Shown in pieces: positions 1-6,567 of a DNA stretch of 41,581 nucleotides (the first letter of the stretch is position 1; each line of letters opens with the position of its first letter). This DNA is from Sphingobium sp. Ant17 (GTDB lineage Bacteria; Pseudomonadota; Alphaproteobacteria; Sphingomonadales; Sphingomonadaceae): NCBI RefSeq assembly GCF_000588875.1, contig NZ_JEMV01000038.1:1-41581 (forward strand), written 5' to 3'. The position numbers were made by a program, and so were the translations under genes. A model generated the notes under the pieces. That model was not told the DNA's origin. It ran no database searches and worked only from the letters and a program-made list of their open reading frames with translations.

Positions 1-531
1 CACCAGCGCCTGACCAAGGCCCAGATGCGCCATCAGCCCGGCGCTCAGCCGCAGCCGCCCGTCGCGCTCCAACTGCCAATAGAGCGCATCGCCCCGGCGG
101 ATACGCTGCGCCCGCTGGCTATGCTTGGCCCCGCCGCCCAGCCGCTCGACCAGCCGATGCGCCGACGCCAGCGCGGCGCGCAACGCCGCGTCGGCAATGG
201 GGGCCAGCAGGAAATGTGTCGCTCCCGCTTCCATCAGCGCGGGCACCCGGCTCACATCGCCCGGATCGACCAGCACGATCAGCGCGCCGCCGCCCGCCTC
301 CATCGCCGGGACCAAAGGGGCCATCAACCGCGCGGCATCGCCGCCCTGTCGCATATCGACCAGCGCCACCTGCGCCTCGCTGCGCAAAAAGCGTTGCGGC
401 GCATCGCCTGGACGCCGTGCGCCGATCGCGCGCCATCCTGCCAGCCGCGCCGCATGGCACAGCCCGTCGCGGTCGTCCGGCGACAGGATGAACAGGCTGC
501 GCTGGCCGTCTGCGGCACTCTCTCCGCTCAC
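1..531 (-). CDS. N-terminal part of a receiver-like signalling protein (runs off the window start)
   Basis: Reading the minus strand from a GTG at 531 gives 177 uninterrupted codons that continue past base 1. The protein starts MSGESAADGQRSLFILSPDD. Residues about 12-130 have the alternating hydrophobic strand/helix pattern of a receiver-like domain (FILSPDD, VALVDMR, LIVLVDP, THFLLAPI), ending in a helix rich in Ala, Arg and Leu. The following part (ALYWQLERDGRLRLSAGL) looks like the start of a second, possibly PAS-like, domain. I infer a signalling protein, perhaps a GGDEF/EAL protein, but no catalytic motif is in view. The gene is divergent from moaA across about 120 bp. The GTG start is the best candidate in the frame, although the ribosome-binding site is weak. 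Reality of the gene is fairly likely; the function is uncertain. Confidence 0.55.
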   Translation of the reverse strand, partial: MSGESAADGQRSLFILSPDDRDGLCHAARLAGWRAIGARRPGDAPQRFLRSEAQVALVDMRQGGDAARLMAPLVPAMEAGGGALIVLVDPGDVSRVPALMEAGATHFLLAPIADAALRAALASAHRLVERLGGGAKHSQRAQRIRRGDALYWQLERDGRLRLSAGLMAHLGLGQALV

Positions 532-650
532 TCTATTCGTCCCCCGGTGCCGTGCATCGAAACGGCATAACAAGAATGCGTTACCGACCTCTTGCCCCCT
601 CTGCAACCGGGGTGCTTGCACGGCTCCTGCCCATCGCCTACCTATGCCCC

Positions 651-1664
651 ATGCTGCCAGCCGATCCCCCGCGCACGCCGCTGACCGACGGCCTTGGTCG
701 CCGGATCAGCTATCTGCGCATTTCCGTGACCGACCGGTGCGACCTGCGCTGCCGCTATTGCATGGCCGAACGGATGCAGTTCCTGCCCAAAAGCCAGGTG
801 CTGACCCTCGAAGAGATCGCGCTGCTGGCCGACCTGTTCATCGCGCGCGGCATCACCCGTATCCGCCTGACCGGCGGGGAACCGCTGGTGCGCCGCGACA
901 TTGGCGATCTGGTGCGGCGGATCGGGCGGCATCTGGGCAACGGGCTGGACGAACTCACCCTCACCACCAACGGCACCCGCCTCGCCGATCATGCCACCAT
1001 GTTGTTCGACGCCGGGGTCCGCCGCATCAATGTCAGCCTCGACAGCCTCGACCCGGCGCGCTTTGCCCATATAACGCGCGGCGGCGACATCGCCACCGTC
1101 TTCCACGGCGTCAGGGAAGCCCGCGACGCAGGCCTCGCCATCAAGATCAACATGGTCGCGCTCAAGGATTTCAACGAGGATGAAATCCTCCCCATGCTGC
1201 GCTGGTGCGATGCGGAGGGGCTGGACCTCACCCTCATCGAAACCATGCCGCTGGGCGACACCGGCGAAGACCGCACCGACCAATATCTCCCGCTGACGCA
1301 GGTCGCCGCCGCGATCGACGCCGCCCACCCCTTGACGCCCGTGCCCGACCGCACCGGCGGCCCGGCCCGCTATCACCGTGTCGATGGCCTGCGCGCCAAA
1401 CTCGGCCTCATCACCCCGCTCACCCAGAATTTCTGCGCCGACTGCAACCGCATCCGCATGACCTGCGAAGGCAAGATCTTCATGTGCTTGGGGCATGAGG
1501 ATCATGTGGATTTCAAGGCAGCCCTGCGCGACGGTGGCCTGGACGCAGTCGAACCGCTGATCGACCGCGCGCTGCGCTTGAAGCCCGCCCGCCACGACTT
1601 CCGCATCGGCGCGGGCGAAACCGGCCCCGCCACCCGTCGCCACATGAGCGTTACCGGCGGATGA
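651..1664 (+). CDS. moaA: GTP 3',8-cyclase MoaA (molybdenum cofactor biosynthesis)
   Basis: This radical-SAM enzyme converts GTP to (8S)-3',8-cyclo-7,8-dihydroguanosine 5'-triphosphate, the first step of molybdopterin synthesis. The 337-aa protein has the N-terminal CDLRCRYC cluster (C30, C34, C37), the GGEPL motif, a C-terminal second iron-sulfur site (FCADCNRIR and a later Cys), and the conserved ending RHMSVTGG with the GG tail needed for activity. An open frame extends upstream to 552, but conserved family sequence begins only near ISYLRISVTDRC, so the ATG at 651 is preferred. Its TGA overlaps the ATG of nadK by 4 nt (ATGA), so the two are probably cotranscribed and translationally coupled. 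Confidence 0.95.
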   Translation: MLPADPPRTPLTDGLGRRISYLRISVTDRCDLRCRYCMAERMQFLPKSQVLTLEEIALLADLFIARGITRIRLTGGEPLVRRDIGDLVRRIGRHLGNGLDELTLTTNGTRLADHATMLFDAGVRRINVSLDSLDPARFAHITRGGDIATVFHGVREARDAGLAIKINMVALKDFNEDEILPMLRWCDAEGLDLTLIETMPLGDTGEDRTDQYLPLTQVAAAIDAAHPLTPVPDRTGGPARYHRVDGLRAKLGLITPLTQNFCADCNRIRMTCEGKIFMCLGHEDHVDFKAALRDGGLDAVEPLIDRALRLKPARHDFRIGAGETGPATRRHMSVTGG

Positions 1665-2437
1665 TCGACGAACCCCGGCGTGCCCTCGTCGCGTCCCCGA
1701 CCCAGGCCGCCAGAGCCGCCGAAGAGCGGCTCCGCGCCGCCTATGACTTCGTCCCCATCGAACAGGCCGACATGGTCATCGCGCTGGGCGGCGATGGCTA
1801 TATGCTGCAAACCCTCCACGCCATGCTGGAGGCGCGGCGGATCGTCCCCGTCTTCGGCATGAACTTGGGCACCGTCGGCTTCCTGATGAACGAATGGCGG
1901 CTCGAACGGCTCGACCAGCGGCTGGACAAGGCCAAGAGCTTCAAGGTCCACCCGCTGCGCATGGTCGTCGATACCGTCGATGGCGAACAATTTTCCATCC
2001 CCGCCATCAACGAAGTCTCGCTGCTGCGCGAAACCCGCCAGACTGCCAAGCTGGAGGTGCAGGTCAATGGCCGCGCCGTCCTGCCCGAACTGGTCTGCGA
2101 CGGCGTACTGGTCGCCACCCCGGCCGGCTCCACCGCCTACAACCTCTCCGCCCATGGCCCCATCCTGCCGCTGGGGTCGGGCCTGGTTGCACTCACCCCG
2201 ATCAGCCCCTTCCGCCCCCGCCGTTGGCGCGGCGCGATCCTGCCCGAAAACACCGTTATCCGCTTCACCGTGCTCGACCCGGTCAAGCGCCCGGTCAGCG
2301 CCGTCGCCGACCAGCGCGAAGTGCGCGACGTCGCCCAGGTGGAGGTCCGCATCGACCGCGCGACCCCGCTCACCCTGCTGTTCGATCCCGAACATACGCT
2401 CGACGATCGTATCGCCGCCGAGCAGTTCATCGCCTGA
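1661..2437 (+). CDS. nadK: NAD kinase
   Basis: NAD kinase phosphorylates NAD+ to NADP+ in the cytoplasm. The 258-aa product has the diagnostic GGDG motif (residues 43-46, ALGGDGYML), the NLGTVGFLMN segment, an INEVSL motif, and the glycine/serine motif PAGSTAYNLSAHGP that shapes the nucleotide site. Its length is normal for the short alphaproteobacterial form. The start ATG overlaps the moaA stop (ATGA), so it is probably translated by coupling. No obvious intrinsic terminator follows; about 30 bp downstream a tRNA promoter begins. Confidence 0.95.
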   Translation: MIDEPRRALVASPTQAARAAEERLRAAYDFVPIEQADMVIALGGDGYMLQTLHAMLEARRIVPVFGMNLGTVGFLMNEWRLERLDQRLDKAKSFKVHPLRMVVDTVDGEQFSIPAINEVSLLRETRQTAKLEVQVNGRAVLPELVCDGVLVATPAGSTAYNLSAHGPILPLGSGLVALTPISPFRPRRWRGAILPENTVIRFTVLDPVKRPVSAVADQREVRDVAQVEVRIDRATPLTLLFDPEHTLDDRIAAEQFIA

Positions 2438-2468
2438 TCGCACCGTAAAAAAATCATCAGATTAACCC

Positions 2469-2498
2469 TTGCCATTGCGCAAAACCCGCTGCTATAGG
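2469..2498 (+). promoter_or_regulatory. Promoter of tRNA-Asn
   Basis: TTGCCA and TATAGG are separated by 18 bp, about 30 bp upstream of the mature tRNA. The tRNA-Pro gene has nearly the same arrangement (TTGCCA-17-TATAGG), which supports both. A small inverted repeat (GCCCGG/CCGGGC, 2507-2524) lies in the leader between promoter and tRNA. Confidence 0.6.
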
Positions 2499-2527
2499 CG
2501 CGCTCTGCCCGGTGAGAGCCGGGCTGC

Positions 2528-2602
2528 TCCCTGATAGCTCAGCGGTAGAGCATTCGACTGTTAATCGAATGGCCGTAGGTTCGAATCCTACTCAGGGAGC
2601 CA
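2528..2602 (+). tRNA. tRNA-Asn (anticodon GTT)
   Basis: The cloverleaf can be folded by eye. The acceptor stem is TCCCTGA/TCAGGGA, the D-arm is GCTC-AGCGGTA-GAGC, the anticodon stem is TTCGA/TCGAA around loop CTGTTAA (anticodon GTT), and the T-arm is GTAGG-TTCGAAT-CCTAC. The discriminator is G and CCA is encoded in the gene. It stands alone between nadK and an SDR gene. Confidence 0.97.
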
Positions 2603-2675
2603 AATTTTTCCCGCCGCAATGGCGCAGGATCATACCGGCGCACTGGCAAGCCAGACCCTCTCAGGCCCGATCGCC

Positions 2676-3569
2676 TCAGGCAATCCCTGCCCCGCCGGTC
2701 ACACCATAAACCTCCCCTGTGATATAGCTGCCCTCCTGCGACGCCAGCAGCACATAGACAGGCGCGATCTCGACCGGTTGGCCGGGGCGGCCGAACTGGC
2801 TTTGCGCGCCGAATGTCGTGACCTTCTCCTGCGGCTGGCCGCCCGTCGATTGCAGCACCGTCCAGAAAGGACCGGGGGCCACGACATTGGCGCGAATGCC
2901 CTTCTCGATCAGTTGCTTGGCCAGCGCCTTGGTATAAGCGACGATGCCCGCCTTCGTCGTCGCATAGTCCAACAATATCGCCGATGGATCATAGGCCTGG
3001 ATCGACGCGGTGGTGATGACCGACGCCCCGGCCGGAAGATGCGGCACCGCCGCCTGCGCGATCCAGTGCAACGCATAGAGGTTGGTCTTCATCGTGCGGT
3101 CGAAATCCGCCGAACTTACCGCCAGCACATCGTCCCGAAACTGCTGACGCCCCGCATTGACGACCAGGATGTCCAGGCCGCCTAGACCCGTCACGGCATC
3201 CTCGACCAACTGTCGGCACCAGGCTTCCTCCATGACGTCGCCCGGCAGCGCGACGGCCTTGCGCCCCTCCGCTTCGATCAGCGCGATCACCGCCCGCGCA
3301 TCCTCCTCTTCGCTCGGCAGATAGGCGATGGCGACATCGGCCCCTTCCCGCGCGTAGGCAATCGCCGCCGCCCGACCGATACCGGAATCGCCGCCGGTGA
3401 TCAGCGCCTTGCGCCCCTTGAGCTTGCCGGACCCGACATAGCTTTCCTCGCCATGGTCCGGTGTCGGATCCATCTGTGCCGCGATGCCGGGGGCTGGCTG
3501 GGGCTGTTTGGGAAAGGGCGGCTGGGGATATTGATTGCGGGGATCCTGCAGGGTGAGACGATCGGTCAT
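2676..3569 (-). CDS. SDR family oxidoreductase, general stress protein 39 / YghA type
   Basis: A classical short-chain dehydrogenase of 297 aa. It has a proline-rich N-terminal extension of about 50 residues typical of the YghA/YhdF/GSP39 group, a cofactor motif TGGDSGIG (58-65), a VNAG motif (137-140), and a catalytic Ser189, Tyr202, Lys206 triad ([14 protein letters not shown]). It probably oxidises or reduces an alcohol or aldehyde with NAD(P); the substrate is unknown. The start is set by AAGGACCC-ATC-ATG at 3569, because an upstream in-frame ATG lacks the conserved N-terminus. Upstream on the same strand is a GGAAC-N17-CGTA element resembling an EcfG promoter, which fits a general stress role. 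Confidence 0.9.
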   Translation of the reverse strand: MTDRLTLQDPRNQYPQPPFPKQPQPAPGIAAQMDPTPDHGEESYVGSGKLKGRKALITGGDSGIGRAAAIAYAREGADVAIAYLPSEEEDARAVIALIEAEGRKAVALPGDVMEEAWCRQLVEDAVTGLGGLDILVVNAGRQQFRDDVLAVSSADFDRTMKTNLYALHWIAQAAVPHLPAGASVITTASIQAYDPSAILLDYATTKAGIVAYTKALAKQLIEKGIRANVVAPGPFWTVLQSTGGQPQEKVTTFGAQSQFGRPGQPVEIAPVYVLLASQEGSYITGEVYGVTGGAGIA

Positions 3570-3635
3570 GATGGGTCCTTGCTGATGAATGGCGGGCGGA
3601 CGCGTTCGTCCTCGCCCGCAGCTTGTCGGGCAAAC

Positions 3636-3661
3636 TACGAGCCGCAAAGCCCGCAAGTTCC
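3636..3661 (-). promoter_or_regulatory. Possible EcfG-type general-stress promoter for the SDR gene
   Basis: On the minus strand GGAAC (3661-3657) is followed after 17 bp by CGTA (3639-3636), about 67 bp upstream of the SDR start. The alphaproteobacterial general stress sigma factor EcfG recognises GGAAC-N16/17-CGTT. The -10 element differs at the last base, so this is a near match. The GSP39-like product supports it. Confidence 0.45.
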
Positions 3662-3725
3662 GACGCCCGGCGTGGCCTTGCCCCGGTTCACCGATCAGCA
3701 TTGGTCCAGCCCCGCTCGCCGATAC

Positions 3726-3750
3726 GGAACAGGCAAGGCCGCGCTCCGTT
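3726..3750 (+). promoter_or_regulatory. EcfG-type general-stress promoter for the ankyrin gene
   Basis: GGAAC (3726-3730) and CGTT (3747-3750) are separated by exactly 16 bp, a full match to the EcfG consensus. The site lies 20 bp upstream of the ankyrin-repeat gene start, with the ribosome-binding site in between. Confidence 0.65.
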
Positions 3751-3770
3751 TCATGGGAAAGGAAAATTGC

Positions 3771-4319
3771 ATGACCGATAGTATAGCGGCCGATAATGCC
3801 GAGCCCTTCCCCCTACCATCGCCGGAACGCATCCAGGCGCTGTTGTTCGACGCCGCAAGGCTGGGCCGGGTCGACGTCATTCCCGCCTTGCTGCAAGGCG
3901 GGGCCGATATCGCGGCCAGGGACGCCAAAGGGCATACGGCCTTGATCCTCGCCAGCTACAATGGACAGGAAGACGCGACAGCGCTGCTGCTTCGCCTGGG
4001 TGCGCCGGTCGATCAGCCGGACGAAGGACGCGGCAACACCGCGCTGATGGGCGTGGCGTTCAAGGGCTATGATGCGATCGCCGACCTTTTACTGGGTGCG
4101 GGGGCTTACCCCCATGCCGTCAACCGCGCAGGCCAGACGGCGCTGATGATGGCATCCTTGTTCGGGCATTATAAGATCGTGGACACCCTGCTTGCCCTCG
4201 GCGCTGATCCCTATGCGATGGACGTCGCGGGCAATAGCGCCATCTCGGTGGCGACCGATCAAGGCAATGACGGGATGGCATCGCACCTTGCCACCCATGC
4301 GATCCTAGCCAAACCTTAG
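3771..4319 (+). CDS. Ankyrin repeat protein
   Basis: The 182-aa product contains about four ankyrin repeats, visible as recurring [39 protein letters not shown] and [13 protein letters not shown] units, each followed by a helix of the type [11 protein letters not shown]. Ankyrin repeats are protein-binding scaffolds; there is no enzymatic domain and no signal peptide. The ATG at 3771 is preferred over longer in-frame starts because AAAGGAAAA sits 6-8 nt before it. An EcfG-type promoter lies directly upstream, so the gene probably belongs to the general stress response. It converges with the UVR-motif gene after 13 bp. The partner is unknown. Confidence 0.88.
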   Translation: MTDSIAADNAEPFPLPSPERIQALLFDAARLGRVDVIPALLQGGADIAARDAKGHTALILASYNGQEDATALLLRLGAPVDQPDEGRGNTALMGVAFKGYDAIADLLLGAGAYPHAVNRAGQTALMMASLFGHYKIVDTLLALGADPYAMDVAGNSAISVATDQGNDGMASHLATHAILAKP

Positions 4320-4332
4320 TCCTGCATCCCCA

Positions 4333-4635
4333 TCAGCCTTGCTTGCCGCGTTTGCGCCGGGGTTGGCCGCCCGTCATCGGATCGGGTTTCTTGGGCGGCG
4401 TCCAGCCTGGCGGGGGCGTCATGCGCTGGCGGCTGCTGCCCAATCCCATTGCTCCGGGCTTTTGGCGGACCAGCCCGGTCGGATCGAAGTCGCGCGTTTC
4501 GGCACCCGATGCCGCCCCGCGCAACAAACTGATCCGGTCCCGCCACTCGGCCGCCTTTTCAAAATCGCCCCGCGCCGCGGCCTCTTCCATCGCCAGACGC
4601 ATGGCCTCCAGGCTCATGCCGCTGTCAGCGGTCAT
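4333..4635 (-). CDS. UvrB/UvrC (UVR) motif protein
   Basis: A 100-aa protein whose residues about 8-40 match the UVR motif (AMEEAAARGDFEKAAEWRDR), the helical hairpin by which UvrB and UvrC interact. The rest is basic and proline-rich (PPGWTPPKKPDP, QPRRKRGKQG) and probably disordered. The true UvrB and UvrC enzymes are far larger, so this is a stand-alone motif protein and not a fragment: start and stop are intact. A function in DNA repair or as an adaptor can only be inferred. It lies in a block of stress-type genes. Confidence 0.8.
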   Translation of the reverse strand: MTADSGMSLEAMRLAMEEAAARGDFEKAAEWRDRISLLRGAASGAETRDFDPTGLVRQKPGAMGLGSSRQRMTPPPGWTPPKKPDPMTGGQPRRKRGKQG

Positions 4636-4713
4636 CGACCGCCCCGTCGCGCGGTCGGCGCGTCGCTTGCCGCGATGCCACCGACCCCGCGAGGTTCGAC
4701 TGGACGGATGCCT

Positions 4714-4965
4714 TTATGCCGCCTGCAGTTCATCGAACACGGCTTCGATCAAAGCGACCTGGCTGTCGTCGTGCAGTGCGATCGACACGGCGATAGGCCC
4801 ATTATCGGCCGCTTCGTCGCTGTTGGCTTCGCCCGCGCTATTCTGCTCGCCCCGCGCCGACACGAAGATATCGTCGCGTTCGAATCCATGCTCCTGGACC
4901 AATCGCTCCACCGCGAGTTCGGCCTGCTGGCGCGTCGCGAAACTCCGCTCGATCGTCTGTGTCAT
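4714..4965 (-). CDS. Small YflT/GSP17M-like stress protein
   Basis: An 83-aa acidic protein. The N-terminal half (RSFATRQQAELAVERLVQEH followed by GFERDDIFVSA) matches the fold pattern of the YflT domain of heat-induced stress protein 17M: strand, helix, then a DDI-V strand. A low-complexity acidic linker and a second strand/helix unit (IAVSIALHDDSQVALIEAVF) follow. The start at 4965 is chosen because AGGAGATGAT precedes it; an in-frame ATG at 4986 is less well placed. It lies 32 bp downstream of the host-attachment gene on the same strand and may share its transcript. The exact function is unknown. Confidence 0.72.
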   Translation of the reverse strand: MTQTIERSFATRQQAELAVERLVQEHGFERDDIFVSARGEQNSAGEANSDEAADNGPIAVSIALHDDSQVALIEAVFDELQAA

Positions 4966-4997
4966 ATCATCTCCTGTTGGTAGCATGCCGAACGGCG

Positions 4998-5402
4998 TCA
5001 GGCGGCCGCGATGGTCTTTTCAATGTCGGACGCCGACTGGCCGGTCAGGTCTTTCGCGATCTCGCCGACAAGGATCGCCGACAGCATCTTGTGATAATGT
5101 TTGCGCAACTCCCCCAATGTCCGGGGCGCAGCGACGATGATCAGGCTTTCGATCTTGCCATCGAGCACCTGCTTGTTGAGGAACGCGGCAGTGCCGGCGG
5201 CAAAACTATCTTCCTCCAGCTGGCTTTCCGACGGGTTCGCCGAACTGCTGTGATGACGGCCGCCCGACCCCTTATTGTCGGACGAAATCGCCGCATCGGG
5301 CAACGCGCTCAGCCTGGGTGCCGACTCATCGCCGCTATTCTGAAACAGGTTCAGCAATTCACCATCGGCAACTGCGACGGTCGTACCCTTGGGGATCTTC
5401 AT
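4998..5402 (-). CDS. Host attachment / baeRF family protein
   Basis: A 134-aa protein resembling the family first named from the Agrobacterium attachment protein AtsE and later grouped with bacterial eRF1-like (baeRF) proteins. Visible features are the N-terminal strand TTVAVADGELLNLFQN, a hydrophilic central segment (SGGRHHSSSANPSESQLEED), and the C-terminal IIVAAPRTLGELRKHYH region, which is typical of the family. A ribosome-binding site AAAGGAAA upstream of the ATG at 5402 fixes the start; a longer in-frame start exists but adds an unconserved MMRHHVKGNS. Whether it acts in attachment or on ribosomes is not established. Confidence 0.8.
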   Translation of the reverse strand: MKIPKGTTVAVADGELLNLFQNSGDESAPRLSALPDAAISSDNKGSGGRHHSSSANPSESQLEEDSFAAGTAAFLNKQVLDGKIESLIIVAAPRTLGELRKHYHKMLSAILVGEIAKDLTGQSASDIEKTIAAA

Positions 5403-5525
5403 GCTATTTCCTTTGACGTGATGGCGCATCAACGTCCGAACCGCGCGGAAGGGGCCGAACAGTTTGCGCGGCCCGAGCGAAAGAACGCTCCGCCCACCGC
5501 CTCTCCCGAGTTTGCGCGAGGCCGG

Positions 5526-6449
5526 CTAAGCCGCCGGGCCGCTGCGACCTGCGCTTCCACCCGATGTCGCGATCAACCGTTCGCGCAGCCAGGACAGGCC
5601 CCGATCAGCGGCCCGCGCGCTGTGAAACTGCATCATCTCGCGCATCGAGGGCAGCGGAAAGGGCGGCTCGCACAGGACCAGCGATAATTGCGGGGCCAGT
5701 TCGCGCGCCAGCCGCTCATGCATCAACGCCAGCCGCGTGGTGCCGGGCAGCATCCAGGGCACCTGGGTAAAGGCCGCGCAGATGATTTCGATCCGCCGCT
5801 GCCGCCCATGATCGCGCAGCACATCGTCGATGAACGTCCCGTCGCGCGACACGCTCACCACGATATGCCCGCTATTGTAGAAGGTGTCGGCATCCAGCGG
5901 CTTTTGCAGCACCGGGTTATTGGTACAGCCCACCACCACATGCCGTTCCTCGAACACCAGTTCGCGGGGATGATCGGGGCTGAGATATTTCTCCGGCGAG
6001 ATGATGAGGTCGATGTCGCCATCGTCCAGCCGCTCCAAAATGTCCGATCGCGGCAGCGTGATCTCGATCTGCACGCCCGGCGCTTCCGCCTGCAACGACC
6101 GCAGCGCCGGACCCAGCAGCACGGTCGTGATATAATCGGACGCAACGATGCGAAAGCGCCGCCGCGATTGGGCGGGATCGAAATGCATCCCGCTCGCCAA
6201 TATGCCGCGTAAATTCAGCACCGCCGCCGCGACATGCGGGGCCAGTGACAGGGCTCCGGGCGTCGGCACCATCCGCTTGCCATGCTGCACCAATATGTCG
6301 TCGGAAAAAGCCTCGCGCAGCCGCTTCAGCGCCGCGCTCATCGCCGATTGGGTCAGGTTCAGCCGCTCCGCCGCCCGCGTGACGCCCCGCTCCTGGATCA
6401 GCACGTCGAAGGCGATGAGCAAATTCAGGTCAAATTGGTCGAGCCGCAT
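5526..6449 (-). CDS. LysR-family transcriptional regulator (NodD/NahR type)
   Basis: A 307-aa LysR protein. The N-terminal winged helix (RLDQFDLNLLIAFDVLIQER through TQSAMSAALKRLREAFSDDI) has the wording of the NodD/NahR/LinR subgroup, and the effector domain starts near residue 90 (RRFRIVASDY). It is transcribed away from the TonB receptor operon, sharing a 118-bp AT-rich region that contains an ATTTGT-N14-ACAAAT inverted repeat. The usual logic of this arrangement is that the regulator activates the divergent operon when it binds a pathway compound; members of the subgroup commonly sense aromatic compounds. The ligand here is unknown. Confidence 0.92.
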   Translation of the reverse strand: MRLDQFDLNLLIAFDVLIQERGVTRAAERLNLTQSAMSAALKRLREAFSDDILVQHGKRMVPTPGALSLAPHVAAAVLNLRGILASGMHFDPAQSRRRFRIVASDYITTVLLGPALRSLQAEAPGVQIEITLPRSDILERLDDGDIDLIISPEKYLSPDHPRELVFEERHVVVGCTNNPVLQKPLDADTFYNSGHIVVSVSRDGTFIDDVLRDHGRQRRIEIICAAFTQVPWMLPGTTRLALMHERLARELAPQLSLVLCEPPFPLPSMREMMQFHSARAADRGLSWLRERLIATSGGSAGRSGPAA

Positions 6450-6460
6450 CCATCAATCCT

Positions 6461-6486
6461 ATTTGTGGAAAGCCATTGAAACAAAT
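6461..6486. promoter_or_regulatory. Candidate LysR operator between regulator and TonB receptor operon
   Basis: ATTTGT (6461-6466) and ACAAAT (6481-6486) form an inverted repeat with a 14-bp spacer in the 118-bp divergent intergenic region. LysR-type regulators typically bind such interrupted dyads (T-N11-A cores) near the regulator start. The repeat begins 11 bp from the regulator's ATG, consistent with autoregulation. Confidence 0.4.
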
Positions 6487-6567
6487 CGTTATGATAATTT
6501 TACTGAACTTGCCACATGTCAATCCGAAGGCGCGGTCGAACACAACGCGCCGCATGGGGAGGATAGC

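Noticed and set aside
642..1643. 333-codon frame antisense to moaA
   Set aside because: moaA is unmistakable; the antisense frame is a GC shadow.
2512..2709. Small open frame across tRNA-Asn
   Set aside because: It consists of tRNA sequence and has no ribosome-binding site.
3453..3770. Long N-terminal extension of the ankyrin protein
   Set aside because: It overlaps the start of the SDR gene and the EcfG promoter; the ribosome-binding site supports 3771.
6148..6567. Upstream extension of the TonB receptor frame
   Set aside because: It runs antisense through the LysR gene; the signal peptide and GGGGAGG fix the start at 6568.
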